Source of the DNA: Pseudomonas cerasi
GTDB lineage: Bacteria; Pseudomonadota; Gammaproteobacteria; Pseudomonadales; Pseudomonadaceae
Direction: 5' to 3'
Assembly (NCBI RefSeq): GCF_900074915.1
Contig: NZ_LT222319.1
Span: 4,311,001 to 4,375,000, forward strand
DNA: 64,000 nucleotides
Of the stretch, positions 8,646 through 16,466 are shown one piece after another. The first letter of the stretch is position 1, and each line of letters begins with the position of its first letter. The notes under the pieces are model-generated. The model had not been told where the DNA came from. It saw nothing but the letters and a program-made list of their open reading frames with translations, and did no database searches. The translations under genes and the position numbers were made by a program.

Positions 8646-8932
8646 TCGACTCAAGTCACCTTTTCGCCCCTCGTCGAGTTACTTTGATGAGGCCAAAGTA
8701 ACCAACGCCTTTCGCTCCGGTTTCCGGCCCGACTTCGTCGGGTTCCTTCGTCCTGTCACTTACGTCGCACTCGGCGTCGTCTGTGCCATCGCGACAAAAA
8801 AGCGCTTTTATGCACGATAGTGTTCTTTTGGACATTTATCGCACCTCACGCTCCGCAGCCCTCACGCAAACTCCCCGAACTTCCAGATCCTTACCGGCTC
8901 ATAGCTAACAAGCCCATCCATACGGTTGCCCC
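8646..8932. other. intergenic region with a GTTACTTTG inverted repeat
   Basis: No gene seen. GTTACTTTG (8678-8686) and CAAAGTAAC (8694-8702) form a perfect 9-base hairpin with a 7-base loop, a motif common in Pseudomonas intergenic DNA. GGCCCGACTTCGTCGGGTTCC (8726-8746) contains another small hairpin. The last 40 bases hold the leader of the exonuclease gene. Confidence 0.6.
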
Positions 8933-9979
8933 ATGGATCTTGTCGTTGCACGCCCCGAAGGTTTGTACTGCCCACCCGGTGATTTCTACATCGATCCATG
9001 GCGTCCTGTCGAACGGGCAGTCATCACCCACGCGCATGGTGACCATGCCCGTACCGGCAACGAGCATTACCTGTCAGCGGCCAGTGGCGAGGGCATTCTG
9101 CGTTCGCGCCTCGGGCAGGACATTAATCTGCAGACCCTGGAATATGGCGAAACCATCACCCATCACGGCGTGAAACTGAGCCTGCATCCGGCCGGGCATG
9201 TGTTGGGGTCGGCGCAAGTGCGACTGGAGTACCAAGGCGAGGTCTGGGTTGCTTCCGGCGATTACAAAGTCGAGCCGGACGGCACGTGTGCGGCCTTCGA
9301 ACCGGTGCGCTGTCATACCTTTATCACCGAATCGACCTTCGGCCTGCCGATCTATCGCTGGGCACCGCAGGCGCAGATATTCGAAGGCATCAACCAGTGG
9401 TGGCGTGCCAATGCAGCCCAGGGCAAGGCCAGCGTGTTGTTCGCCTATTCGTTCGGCAAGGCCCAGCGCATTCTGCATGGCATCGACGCGCAGATCGGGC
9501 CGATTCTGGTCCACGGCGCCGTTGAACCGCTGAACCGTGTGTATCGCGAGGGCGGCATCTACATCCCCGAAACCCAATACGCCGGCGATTTCAAAAAGAC
9601 CGATCCCGCACTGCGACAAGCGTTGATTCTCGCCCCGCCTTCGGCAGGCGGCAGCAGCTGGATGAAGCGCTTTGGGGAATACAGCGATGCGTTTGCCAGC
9701 GGCTGGATGATGCTGCGCGGCACACGACGCCGGCGCGGTGTGGATCGTGGTTTTGTGCTGTCCGATCACGCCGACTGGCCGGGCCTGCTATGGGCTGTCG
9801 AACAGACCGGCGCCGAACGCGTCATGGTGACCCACGGTTCGGTCGGCATACTGGTGCGCTACCTGCGTGAACTGGGCCTGGATGCGCAAGGCTTCAGCAC
9901 CGAATACGGCGATGAAGAAGACAGCAACCCGGCAACAAGCGAACCCGAGGCGGCAGGCACGGGTGAGGCTCAGTCATGA
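8933..9979 (+). CDS. ligase-associated DNA exonuclease (metallo-beta-lactamase/beta-CASP fold)
   Basis: 348 residues. The metallo-beta-lactamase motif THAHGDHARTG (about residues 32-42) gives the zinc ligands; PAGHVLGSAQ, SGDYK and LSDHADW supply further metal ligands, in the order of beta-CASP nucleases (SNM1/PSO2-like). Members of this family occur with an ATP-dependent ligase, a DEXH helicase and PdeM in a DNA-damage set, where this enzyme is thought to trim DNA ends or cross-links. Its stop overlaps the ligase start by 4 bases, so the two are translationally coupled. The helicase and PdeM are 4.8 kb downstream instead of adjacent. Confidence 0.92.
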   Translation: MDLVVARPEGLYCPPGDFYIDPWRPVERAVITHAHGDHARTGNEHYLSAASGEGILRSRLGQDINLQTLEYGETITHHGVKLSLHPAGHVLGSAQVRLEYQGEVWVASGDYKVEPDGTCAAFEPVRCHTFITESTFGLPIYRWAPQAQIFEGINQWWRANAAQGKASVLFAYSFGKAQRILHGIDAQIGPILVHGAVEPLNRVYREGGIYIPETQYAGDFKKTDPALRQALILAPPSAGGSSWMKRFGEYSDAFASGWMMLRGTRRRRGVDRGFVLSDHADWPGLLWAVEQTGAERVMVTHGSVGILVRYLRELGLDAQGFSTEYGDEEDSNPATSEPEAAGTGEAQS

Positions 9980-11679
9980 AAGCCTTCGCTGAACTCTACG
10001 CACAACTGGACGCGACTACGTCAAGCAACGCCAAACTTGCCGCCATGCGCGACTACTTCGAAAAGGCGGCTGCAGAGGACGCCGCCTGGGCGGTGTACTT
10101 TCTGTCAGGCGGACGTCCACGGCAACTGGTGCCTACTCGTGTGCTGCGCGAGCAGGCAATGACCCTGGCAAATCTGCCGGAATGGCTGTTCGAAGAAAGC
10201 TATCAGGCGGTCGGCGACCTGGCGGAAACCCTGTCGCTGTTACTGCCCCAGGCCGACCACAGTAATGACGAAGGTCTGGCCACCTGGATGGAAGACAAGC
10301 TGTTGCCATTGCGCGGCCTGCCGCCTGAAGAACTCGCCGAGCGGTTGCCGCTGTTCTGGTCGCAGCTGGACCGCAGCAGCCTGATGGTCTGTATCAAGCT
10401 GATCACCGGCAGCTTCCGCGTCGGCGTGTCCAAGCTGCTGGTCACCCGTGCGCTGGCAGCGCTGGCAGACATCGACAGCAAGCGTGTCGCACAACGACTG
10501 GTGGGCTACACCGACCTGTCGCACCGACCCAGCGCCGAACGCTATTTGAAGCTGATCGCGCCTGAATCCGAAGATGAGCACGCCCAACGCGGCGGCCAGC
10601 CCTACCCGTTTTTTCTCGCCCACTCCCTGCAACAGCCCGCCGATCAGTTCGAGGAGTTGCTCGGTCCGGCGCAGAACTGGCAGGTGGAATGGAAGTGGGA
10701 CGGTATTCGCGCGCAACTGGTCAAACGTGACGGACGCTTGTGGATCTGGTCGCGCGGCGAGGAGCTGGTGACCGACCGTTTTCCGGAGTTGCACAGCCTG
10801 GTGCAGTGCCTGCCGGACGGCACGGTGATCGATGGCGAAATCGTGGTCTGGAAAGCCCCCGATGCGAACCCCGATGCCGATGCGGAGTTTGCCTTGAACA
10901 GCGATGCGCCTGCGGCTGCGCCCTCGGTTCAACCGTTCGCCCTGCTGCAACAGCGCATAGGCCGAAAGACGCTCGGCAAAAAGATTCTTGCCGACGTCCC
11001 GGTCGTGGTGCTCGCCTATGACCTGCTGGAGTGGCAAGGCGATGACTGGCGCAGTCGCCCGCAACATGAGCGCCGTGCGCAACTGGAAGCGCTGATCGAA
11101 ACCTGCCAGAGCGAGGTGCTGATGCCCTCCCCGGTGCTCAGCGGGAAGGATTGGCTCGATCTGGCCACCCAGCGCGAGGCCTCTCGCAGCCTGGGCGTCG
11201 AGGGCATGATGCTCAAGGCTCGCGACTCGTTGTATGGGGTCGGTCGCACCAAAGACATGGGGGTGTGGTGGAAATGGAAAATCGATCCGTTCAGTGTCGA
11301 CGCCGTGCTGATTTACGCGCAACGCGGTCACGGACGACGCGCCAGCCTGTACAGCGACTACACCTTTGCAGTGTGGGACGGCCCGCCCGACGCCAGTGAA
11401 CGCACCCTGGTGCCGTTCGCCAAGGCCTACTCGGGGCTGACCGATGAAGAAATGCGCAAGGTCGACGCCATCGTTCGCAAGACGACGGTGGAGAAATTCG
11501 GTCCGGTCAGCAGCGTCACCCCGACGCTGGTGTTCGAGCTCGGCTTTGAAGGTATCGCGCTGTCGAAGCGCCACAAGAGCGGCATCGCGGTGCGTTTTCC
11601 GCGCATGCTGCGCTGGCGGCAGGACAAGCCGGTCGCCGAAGCCGACAGTCTGGCGACGCTGCAGGACCTGCTGAACTAG
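9976..11679 (+). CDS. ATP-dependent DNA ligase (ligase-associated repair set)
   Basis: 567 residues. An N-terminal DNA-binding domain (1-210) precedes the nucleotidyltransferase domain with catalytic lysine in EWKWDGIR (about residue 240), then DGEIVVW, EGMMLKARDS and WWKWK motifs, and a C-terminal OB-fold ending near the RFPRMLRWR motif common to these ligases. It seals nicks using ATP and is separate from the housekeeping NAD-dependent LigA. It starts inside the exonuclease stop (ATGA overlap). A hairpin with flanking A and T tracts at 11685-11720 ends the unit. Confidence 0.93.
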   Translation: MKAFAELYAQLDATTSSNAKLAAMRDYFEKAAAEDAAWAVYFLSGGRPRQLVPTRVLREQAMTLANLPEWLFEESYQAVGDLAETLSLLLPQADHSNDEGLATWMEDKLLPLRGLPPEELAERLPLFWSQLDRSSLMVCIKLITGSFRVGVSKLLVTRALAALADIDSKRVAQRLVGYTDLSHRPSAERYLKLIAPESEDEHAQRGGQPYPFFLAHSLQQPADQFEELLGPAQNWQVEWKWDGIRAQLVKRDGRLWIWSRGEELVTDRFPELHSLVQCLPDGTVIDGEIVVWKAPDANPDADAEFALNSDAPAAAPSVQPFALLQQRIGRKTLGKKILADVPVVVLAYDLLEWQGDDWRSRPQHERRAQLEALIETCQSEVLMPSPVLSGKDWLDLATQREASRSLGVEGMMLKARDSLYGVGRTKDMGVWWKWKIDPFSVDAVLIYAQRGHGRRASLYSDYTFAVWDGPPDASERTLVPFAKAYSGLTDEEMRKVDAIVRKTTVEKFGPVSSVTPTLVFELGFEGIALSKRHKSGIAVRFPRMLRWRQDKPVAEADSLATLQDLLN

Positions 11680-11684
11680 AGCAC

Positions 11685-11720
11685 CAAAAAGACGCACGGT
11701 AAATACTGTGCACCTTTTTG
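11685..11720 (+). terminator. terminator after the ligase gene
   Basis: An interrupted inverted repeat, AAAAAG..GCACGGT...ACTGTGC..CTTTTT, immediately after the ligase stop. The paired A and T tracts allow termination from either side. Confidence 0.7.
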
Positions 11721-12022
11721 AAACACCGACGAACGAATCATCCCGTCTCCATGCAGGAAACTTCCCGATTCGCTACCAATCTTCCGCTCTTTCTTACCTG
11801 AACAAGCATCTTGTGTAGGACCGGGCGATGAACACCAGCCCTGTAAGCGCGCATGGGCGGCCTATTGCCAGCCGTTTATATGAAATAGCGACAACCCCTT
11901 ATATTTCAAACGCACGTTCGTTCCTCTGGTTCGGAAATTGCTAACCAATGCCTGTCTGGCACTTGCCGGTAGCACGCTTCGCGTATTCCCAACGCCCCAT
12001 TTAAGGTTTTAAGGACTGAACA
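11721..12022. other. promoter region of the basic amino acid transporter operon
   Basis: No gene seen. On the minus strand, TGTCGC with appropriately placed downstream bases occurs at 11878-11893 (TGTCGC-N8-AT), one base off the Pseudomonas ArgR half-site TGTCGC-N8-AA. A run of AT-rich sequence (TTTATATGAAATAG, CTTATATTTC) near 11875-11909 could be the promoter. ArgR control is a guess. Confidence 0.35.
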
Positions 12023-12805
12023 ATGAAAAAAGCATGGCTGACTCTTTCTGCACTGGCTCTGTGCATCGCCGCCGGTAACACCATGGCCAAGGAATACAAG
12101 GAACTGCGCTTCGGCGTCGATCCATCTTACGCACCGTTCGAGTCCAAAGCGGCCGACGGCAGCCTGGTCGGTTTCGATATCGATCTGGGCAACGCGATCT
12201 GCAAAGAGCTGAAAGTCACCTGCAAATGGGTCGAAAGCGACTTCGACGGCATGATCCCTGGCCTCAAGGCACGCAAATTCGACGGCGTCATTTCCTCGAT
12301 GACCGTGACCCCGGCTCGCGAAAAAGTCATCGACTTCTCCAACGAACTGTTCTCCGGCCCGACCTCGCTGGTGTTCAAGAAAGGTGCAGGCCTGACCGCC
12401 GACCCGGCCAGCCTGAAAGGCAAGACCGTGGGCTATGAGCAAGGCACCATCCAGGAAGCCTACGCCAAGGCCGTACTGGACAAGGCTGGTGTATCCACCA
12501 AGGCCTATGCCAACCAGGACCAGGTTTACGCCGACCTGACTTCGGGCCGTCTGGACGCTTCTATCCAGGACATGCTGCAGGCCGAACTGGGCTTCCTCAA
12601 ATCGCCAGCCGGTGCCGACTACGAAGTCAGCAAGCCTGTCGACAGCGAACTGCTGCCGGCCAAAACCGCCATCGGCATTGCCAAGGGCAACAAGGAACTC
12701 AAAGCGCTGCTGGATAAAGGCATCAAGGCGATGCACGACGACGGCACCTATGCTGAAATCCAGAAAAAACACTTTGGCGACCTGAATCTCTATAGCGGTA
12801 AATAA
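12023..12805 (+). CDS. periplasmic basic amino acid-binding protein (HisJ/ArgT/AotJ family)
   Basis: 260 residues with a signal peptide ending at NTMA/KEYKE. The mature part has the family signature LRFGVDPSYAPFESKAADGSLVGFDIDLG and the second-lobe motif GYEQGTIQE...QDQVYADLTSGRLDA, closest to HisJ/ArgT-type proteins that bind histidine, lysine, arginine or ornithine. It delivers ligand to the two permeases downstream. An attenuator-like hairpin separates it from the permeases, the usual way to make more binding protein than membrane subunits. The gene order binding protein-permease-permease-AstE-like-ATPase equals aotJQMOP, but no argR follows, so this is a paralogous locus and ligand choice is uncertain. 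Confidence 0.92.
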   Translation: MKKAWLTLSALALCIAAGNTMAKEYKELRFGVDPSYAPFESKAADGSLVGFDIDLGNAICKELKVTCKWVESDFDGMIPGLKARKFDGVISSMTVTPAREKVIDFSNELFSGPTSLVFKKGAGLTADPASLKGKTVGYEQGTIQEAYAKAVLDKAGVSTKAYANQDQVYADLTSGRLDASIQDMLQAELGFLKSPAGADYEVSKPVDSELLPAKTAIGIAKGNKELKALLDKGIKAMHDDGTYAEIQKKHFGDLNLYSGK

Positions 12806-12813
12806 CACCCCGA

Positions 12814-12862
12814 CGCCCATCGATTTCGGCGATGATTCGTCGCCCGATCGGTGGGCGTTTTT
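12814..12862 (+). terminator. attenuator-like hairpin between binding protein and permease genes
   Basis: CGCCCAtCGAT pairs with ATCGgTGGGCG and is followed by TTTTTG, 10 bases after the binding-protein stop. Likely partial termination or transcript stabilisation. Confidence 0.7.
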
Positions 12863-12882
12863 GTTGGTAACAAGGCCTATCC

Positions 12883-13611
12883 ATGCTCGATGCACTCATG
12901 CAAAACCTGGGACTCTCGGCATTCAGCCTGAAGGGCTTTGGCCCGCTGTTGCTGGAAGGCACCTGGATGACCGTCAAACTGGCTGTGCTGTCGCTTGCTC
13001 TGAGCATTCTGCTCGGACTGATCGGGGCCAGCGCCAAACTGTCGAGCTCGGCGCTGCTGCGCGTGCCGGCGCAAATTTACACGACACTGATCCGTGGTGT
13101 TCCGGACCTGGTGTTGATGCTGCTGATTTTCTACAGCCTGCAAACCTGGCTCACCATGCTGACCGACGCGATGGAATGGGAATACATCGAGATCAACCCG
13201 TTCGGCGCAGGCGTCATCACCCTGGGCTTCATCTATGGTGCGTATTTCACCGAGACGTTTCGCGGCGCGATCCTGTCCGTACCTCGCGGTCAGGTGGAAG
13301 CAGCGACAGCCTATGGACTGAAACGCGGCCAGCGCTTTCGTTACGTCGTGTTCCCGCAGATGATGCGTTATGCGCTGCCGGGCATCGGCAACAACTGGCA
13401 GGTGCTGCTCAAGGCGACTGCGCTGGTGTCGATCATCGGCCTGGCCGATCTGGTCAAGGCGTCACAGGACGCGGGCAAGAGCACCTATCAGCTGTTCTAC
13501 TTTCTGGTGCTGGCGGCATTGATCTACCTGCTGATCACCAGCGCCTCGAACTTCGCCCTGCGTTGGGCTGAGCGGTATTACGCCGCAGGCAGCCGGGAGG
13601 CACAGCGATGA
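12883..13611 (+). CDS. amino acid ABC transporter permease 1 (HisQ/AotQ family)
   Basis: 242 residues with about five membrane helices. The EAA loop that contacts the ATPase is visible as VEAATAYGLKRGQRFRYVVFPQMMRYALPGIGNN (about residues 140-172). It forms the transmembrane channel with the next gene. Its stop overlaps the second permease start by 4 bases. Confidence 0.92.
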   Translation: MLDALMQNLGLSAFSLKGFGPLLLEGTWMTVKLAVLSLALSILLGLIGASAKLSSSALLRVPAQIYTTLIRGVPDLVLMLLIFYSLQTWLTMLTDAMEWEYIEINPFGAGVITLGFIYGAYFTETFRGAILSVPRGQVEAATAYGLKRGQRFRYVVFPQMMRYALPGIGNNWQVLLKATALVSIIGLADLVKASQDAGKSTYQLFYFLVLAALIYLLITSASNFALRWAERYYAAGSREAQR

Positions 13612-14318
13612 TCGAATTGCTGCAGGAATACTGGAAGCCCTTCCTTTATACAGATGGCGTCAACGTCACCGGCCTGGCGATGACCATGTGGCTGCTCAGC
13701 GCCTCCATCGCCATCGGCTTCTGCGTGTCGATCCCGCTGTCGATTGCGCGGGTGTCGAAAAACCGCTGGGTGCGCTGGCCGGTGCAGTTCTACACCTACC
13801 TGTTTCGCGGCACGCCCCTCTATATACAGTTGCTGATCTGCTACACCGGCATTTACAGCATTGCTGCGGTGCGTGAACAGCCGATGCTTGATGCGTTCTT
13901 TCGCGATGCGATGAACTGCACGATCCTGGCCTTCACTCTGAACACCTGCGCCTACACCACGGAGATCTTTGCCGGGGCGATCCGCAGCATGGCCCACGGC
14001 GAAGTCGAAGCGGCCAAGGCCTACGGCCTGACCGGCTGGAGGCTTTACGCCTGCGTGATCATGCCGTCGGTGCTGCGCCGTTCGCTGCCGTATTACAGCA
14101 ACGAAGTGATCCTGATGCTGCACTCGACCACCGTGGCCTTTACCGCCACGGTGCCGGACATCCTGAAAGTGGCGCGGGACGCCAACTCTGCCACTTTCAT
14201 GACCTTCCAGTCCTTCGGTATCGCCGCCGTCATGTACCTGACCGTGACGTTCATTCTGGTCGGGCTGTTCCGCCTTGCCGAACGCCGCTGGCTGGCCTTT
14301 CTCGGCCCGGCCCATTAA
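13608..14318 (+). CDS. amino acid ABC transporter permease 2 (HisM/AotM family)
   Basis: 236 residues with several membrane helices and a matching EAA loop (GEVEAAKAYGLTGWRLYACVIMP). The segment LFRGTPLYIQLLICYTG is the conserved first-half motif of this permease family. It pairs with the upstream permease; the operon continues 12 bases later with the AstE-like gene. Confidence 0.92.
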   Translation: MIELLQEYWKPFLYTDGVNVTGLAMTMWLLSASIAIGFCVSIPLSIARVSKNRWVRWPVQFYTYLFRGTPLYIQLLICYTGIYSIAAVREQPMLDAFFRDAMNCTILAFTLNTCAYTTEIFAGAIRSMAHGEVEAAKAYGLTGWRLYACVIMPSVLRRSLPYYSNEVILMLHSTTVAFTATVPDILKVARDANSATFMTFQSFGIAAVMYLTVTFILVGLFRLAERRWLAFLGPAH

Positions 14319-14330
14319 TCAGGACTGAAC

Positions 14331-15449
14331 ATGCGCCACCACACCCATGACTTGCTGTCGCCAGTGCCCGGCACTGGCCGGCAGATCCACAGCTTCCATT
14401 ACGGTCCGCAAAACGGCACCGGCAAAGTCTATGTCCAGGCGTCGCTGCATGCCGATGAGCTGCCAGGAATGCTGGTGGCCTGGTACCTGAAGCAGCGTCT
14501 GGCCGAACTGGAAAATGCCGGGCGCCTGCTGGGCGAAATCGTTGTGGTGCCCGTCGCCAACCCGATCGGTCTGGAACAGGTGCTGATGGACACCCCGCTG
14601 GGCCGCTACGAGCTGGAAAGCGGCCAGAATTTCAATCGCTGGTTCAGCGATCTCGGCACTCAGGTCGGTGATGACATTGCAGCCCGACTGACTGCCGACG
14701 CAGAGCACAACCGCGCACTGGTCAGGGACAGCCTGCTGGCGGCGCTGAATGCCCTGTCGGCGACCACCCAGTTGCAATCGCTGCGTCTGACCCTGCAGCG
14801 CCTGGCCTGCGACGCCGACATGGTGCTGGACCTGCATTGTGATTTCGAGTCGGTCGAGCACCTGTACACCACGCCCGAGGCCTGGCCAAAAGTCGAACCG
14901 CTATCACGCTACCTGGGCGCGCAAGCCAGCCTGCTGGCAACCGACTCAGGCGGGCAGTCGTTCGATGAGTGCTTTACGCTGGTCTGGTGGCAATTGCAGC
15001 AACGCTTTGGCGAGCGTTTTCCGATTCCCATGGGCAGCTTTTCAGTGACCCTGGAGCTGCGCGGGCAAGGCGATGTGAACCATGCGCTGGCCAGCCGCGA
15101 CTGTCAGGCGATCATCCATTACCTGATCGACGCCGGCATCATCGACGGCGATCTGCAGCCGCTGCCCGAACTGCTCTACCCCGCTACGCCACTGGCAGCG
15201 GTCGAACCGGTGGCTACGCCGGTCGGCGGCCTGCTGGTGTTCTGTGCGATGCCTGGCGAACACGTCGAGGCCGGCCAGCTGATTGCCGAGGTCATCGACC
15301 CGATCAGCGACACCGTGACCTGCATCCATGCCCTCAACGCAGGCCTGCTGTATGCGCGTTCGCTGCGCCGCATGGCGACTGCCGGCATGGTCATTGCGCA
15401 CATCGCCGGCACCCAGGCCTATCGCAGCGGCTATCTACTTTCTCCTTGA
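14331..15449 (+). CDS. succinylglutamate desuccinylase/aspartoacylase family protein (AotO-like)
   Basis: 372 residues. Zinc-peptidase-like M14 fold: QASLHADELPG holds the HxxE zinc pair (about residues 42-45), and LDLHCD gives the third ligand (about 168). VVVPVANPIG and NFNRWFSD support the AstE/aspartoacylase family. The last 90 residues form a lipoyl-like beta domain (GGLLVFCAMPGEHVEAGQLIAEVIDP). The gene sits between permease and ATPase genes, as aotO does in the arginine/ornithine transport operon of P. aeruginosa. It may deacylate an imported amino acid derivative; the real substrate is unknown. Confidence 0.88.
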   Translation: MRHHTHDLLSPVPGTGRQIHSFHYGPQNGTGKVYVQASLHADELPGMLVAWYLKQRLAELENAGRLLGEIVVVPVANPIGLEQVLMDTPLGRYELESGQNFNRWFSDLGTQVGDDIAARLTADAEHNRALVRDSLLAALNALSATTQLQSLRLTLQRLACDADMVLDLHCDFESVEHLYTTPEAWPKVEPLSRYLGAQASLLATDSGGQSFDECFTLVWWQLQQRFGERFPIPMGSFSVTLELRGQGDVNHALASRDCQAIIHYLIDAGIIDGDLQPLPELLYPATPLAAVEPVATPVGGLLVFCAMPGEHVEAGQLIAEVIDPISDTVTCIHALNAGLLYARSLRRMATAGMVIAHIAGTQAYRSGYLLSP

Positions 15450-15458
15450 GGACCTGTC

Positions 15459-16223
15459 ATGCAAAAACTGACCATCGATGGCCTGCACAAAAGCTATGGC
15501 GACAATCACGTGCTCAAAGGCGTATCGCTCAAGGCCAGCAGCGGTGACGTCATCTGCCTGATCGGGGCCAGCGGCTCCGGCAAGAGCACCTTTTTGCGCT
15601 GTATCAATTTTCTCGAACAACCCAGTGACGGGGCGATGAGCCTGGATGGCAAGCAAGTGCGCATGGTCAGCGACAAGGACGGCATGCGCGTTGCCGACCC
15701 AGATGAGCTGCAGCGTATCCGCACGCGGCTGGCGATGGTGTTTCAGCACTTCAACCTGTGGGCGCACATGACCGTGCTGGAAAACATCACCATGGCGCCG
15801 CGCCGGGTTCTGGGCGTGCCCAAGGCCGAAGCAGAGGCGCGCGCGCGCAAATACCTGGAAAAGGTCGGTCTGCCGGAGCGTGTTGCCGATCAGTACCCCG
15901 CGTTTCTTTCCGGTGGTCAGCAGCAGCGCGTGGCCATTGCCCGTGCGCTGGCGATGGAGCCGGAAATCATGCTCTTCGACGAGCCGACATCCGCGCTGGA
16001 CCCGGAGCTGGTCGGTGAGGTGCTGAAAGTCATTCAAGGCCTGGCTGAAGAAGGCCGGACGATGATTCTGGTGACCCACGAAATGGGTTTCGCACGCAAG
16101 GTGGCGAGCCAGGTGGTGTTCCTGCACCAGGGCCAGATCGAAGAGTCCGGCCACCCGGACGAAGTACTCAACAATCCGAAAAGCGAGCGTTTGCAGCAGT
16201 TCTTGAGCGGCAATCTGAAGTAG
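15459..16223 (+). CDS. amino acid ABC transporter ATP-binding protein (HisP/AotP family)
   Basis: 254 residues. Walker A GASGSGKS (about residues 36-43), signature LSGGQQQR, Walker B IMLFDEPTSALDPE and the switch His in LVTHEMGFA are all intact. This is the polar amino acid class of ATPases and energises the two permeases upstream. It is the last gene of the operon; repeat DNA follows. Confidence 0.94.
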   Translation: MQKLTIDGLHKSYGDNHVLKGVSLKASSGDVICLIGASGSGKSTFLRCINFLEQPSDGAMSLDGKQVRMVSDKDGMRVADPDELQRIRTRLAMVFQHFNLWAHMTVLENITMAPRRVLGVPKAEAEARARKYLEKVGLPERVADQYPAFLSGGQQQRVAIARALAMEPEIMLFDEPTSALDPELVGEVLKVIQGLAEEGRTMILVTHEMGFARKVASQVVFLHQGQIEESGHPDEVLNNPKSERLQQFLSGNLK

Positions 16224-16265
16224 CACTGATTGCTGCGTACACACGTCTGGCCCCCCCCCTCAAAT

Positions 16266-16390
16266 CTCGTTCCCACGCTCCAGCGTGGGAATGCATTTCA
16301 CTGCGCTGCGCGTCATAAACAGGACGCAGAGCGTCCAGAACGGCATGTCGACGCGGAGCATCGGCACGATGGGTAATCCAGGAACGATCA
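16266..16390. repeat. P. syringae-type dispersed intergenic repeat, copy C
   Basis: TCGTTCCCACGCTCCAGCGTGGGAATGC hairpin followed by a GGACGCAGAGCGTCC hairpin. Related to the copies near 86, 8562, 45631 and 54451. A run of ten C residues lies just before it at 16250-16260. The repeat marks the junction between the transporter operon and the helicase gene. Confidence 0.75.
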
Positions 16391-16466
16391 GCCACATAAC
16401 CATTTAAAACTATTACCCTTTCTCTGCTGTCTCTGACTTAACGCCACTCAGAGCACACTCAAACGG

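Noticed and set aside
12023..16223. Calling the transporter operon aotJQMOP outright
   Set aside because: Order fits, but argR is missing and the binding protein is nearer HisJ/ArgT; treated as a paralogue without symbols.
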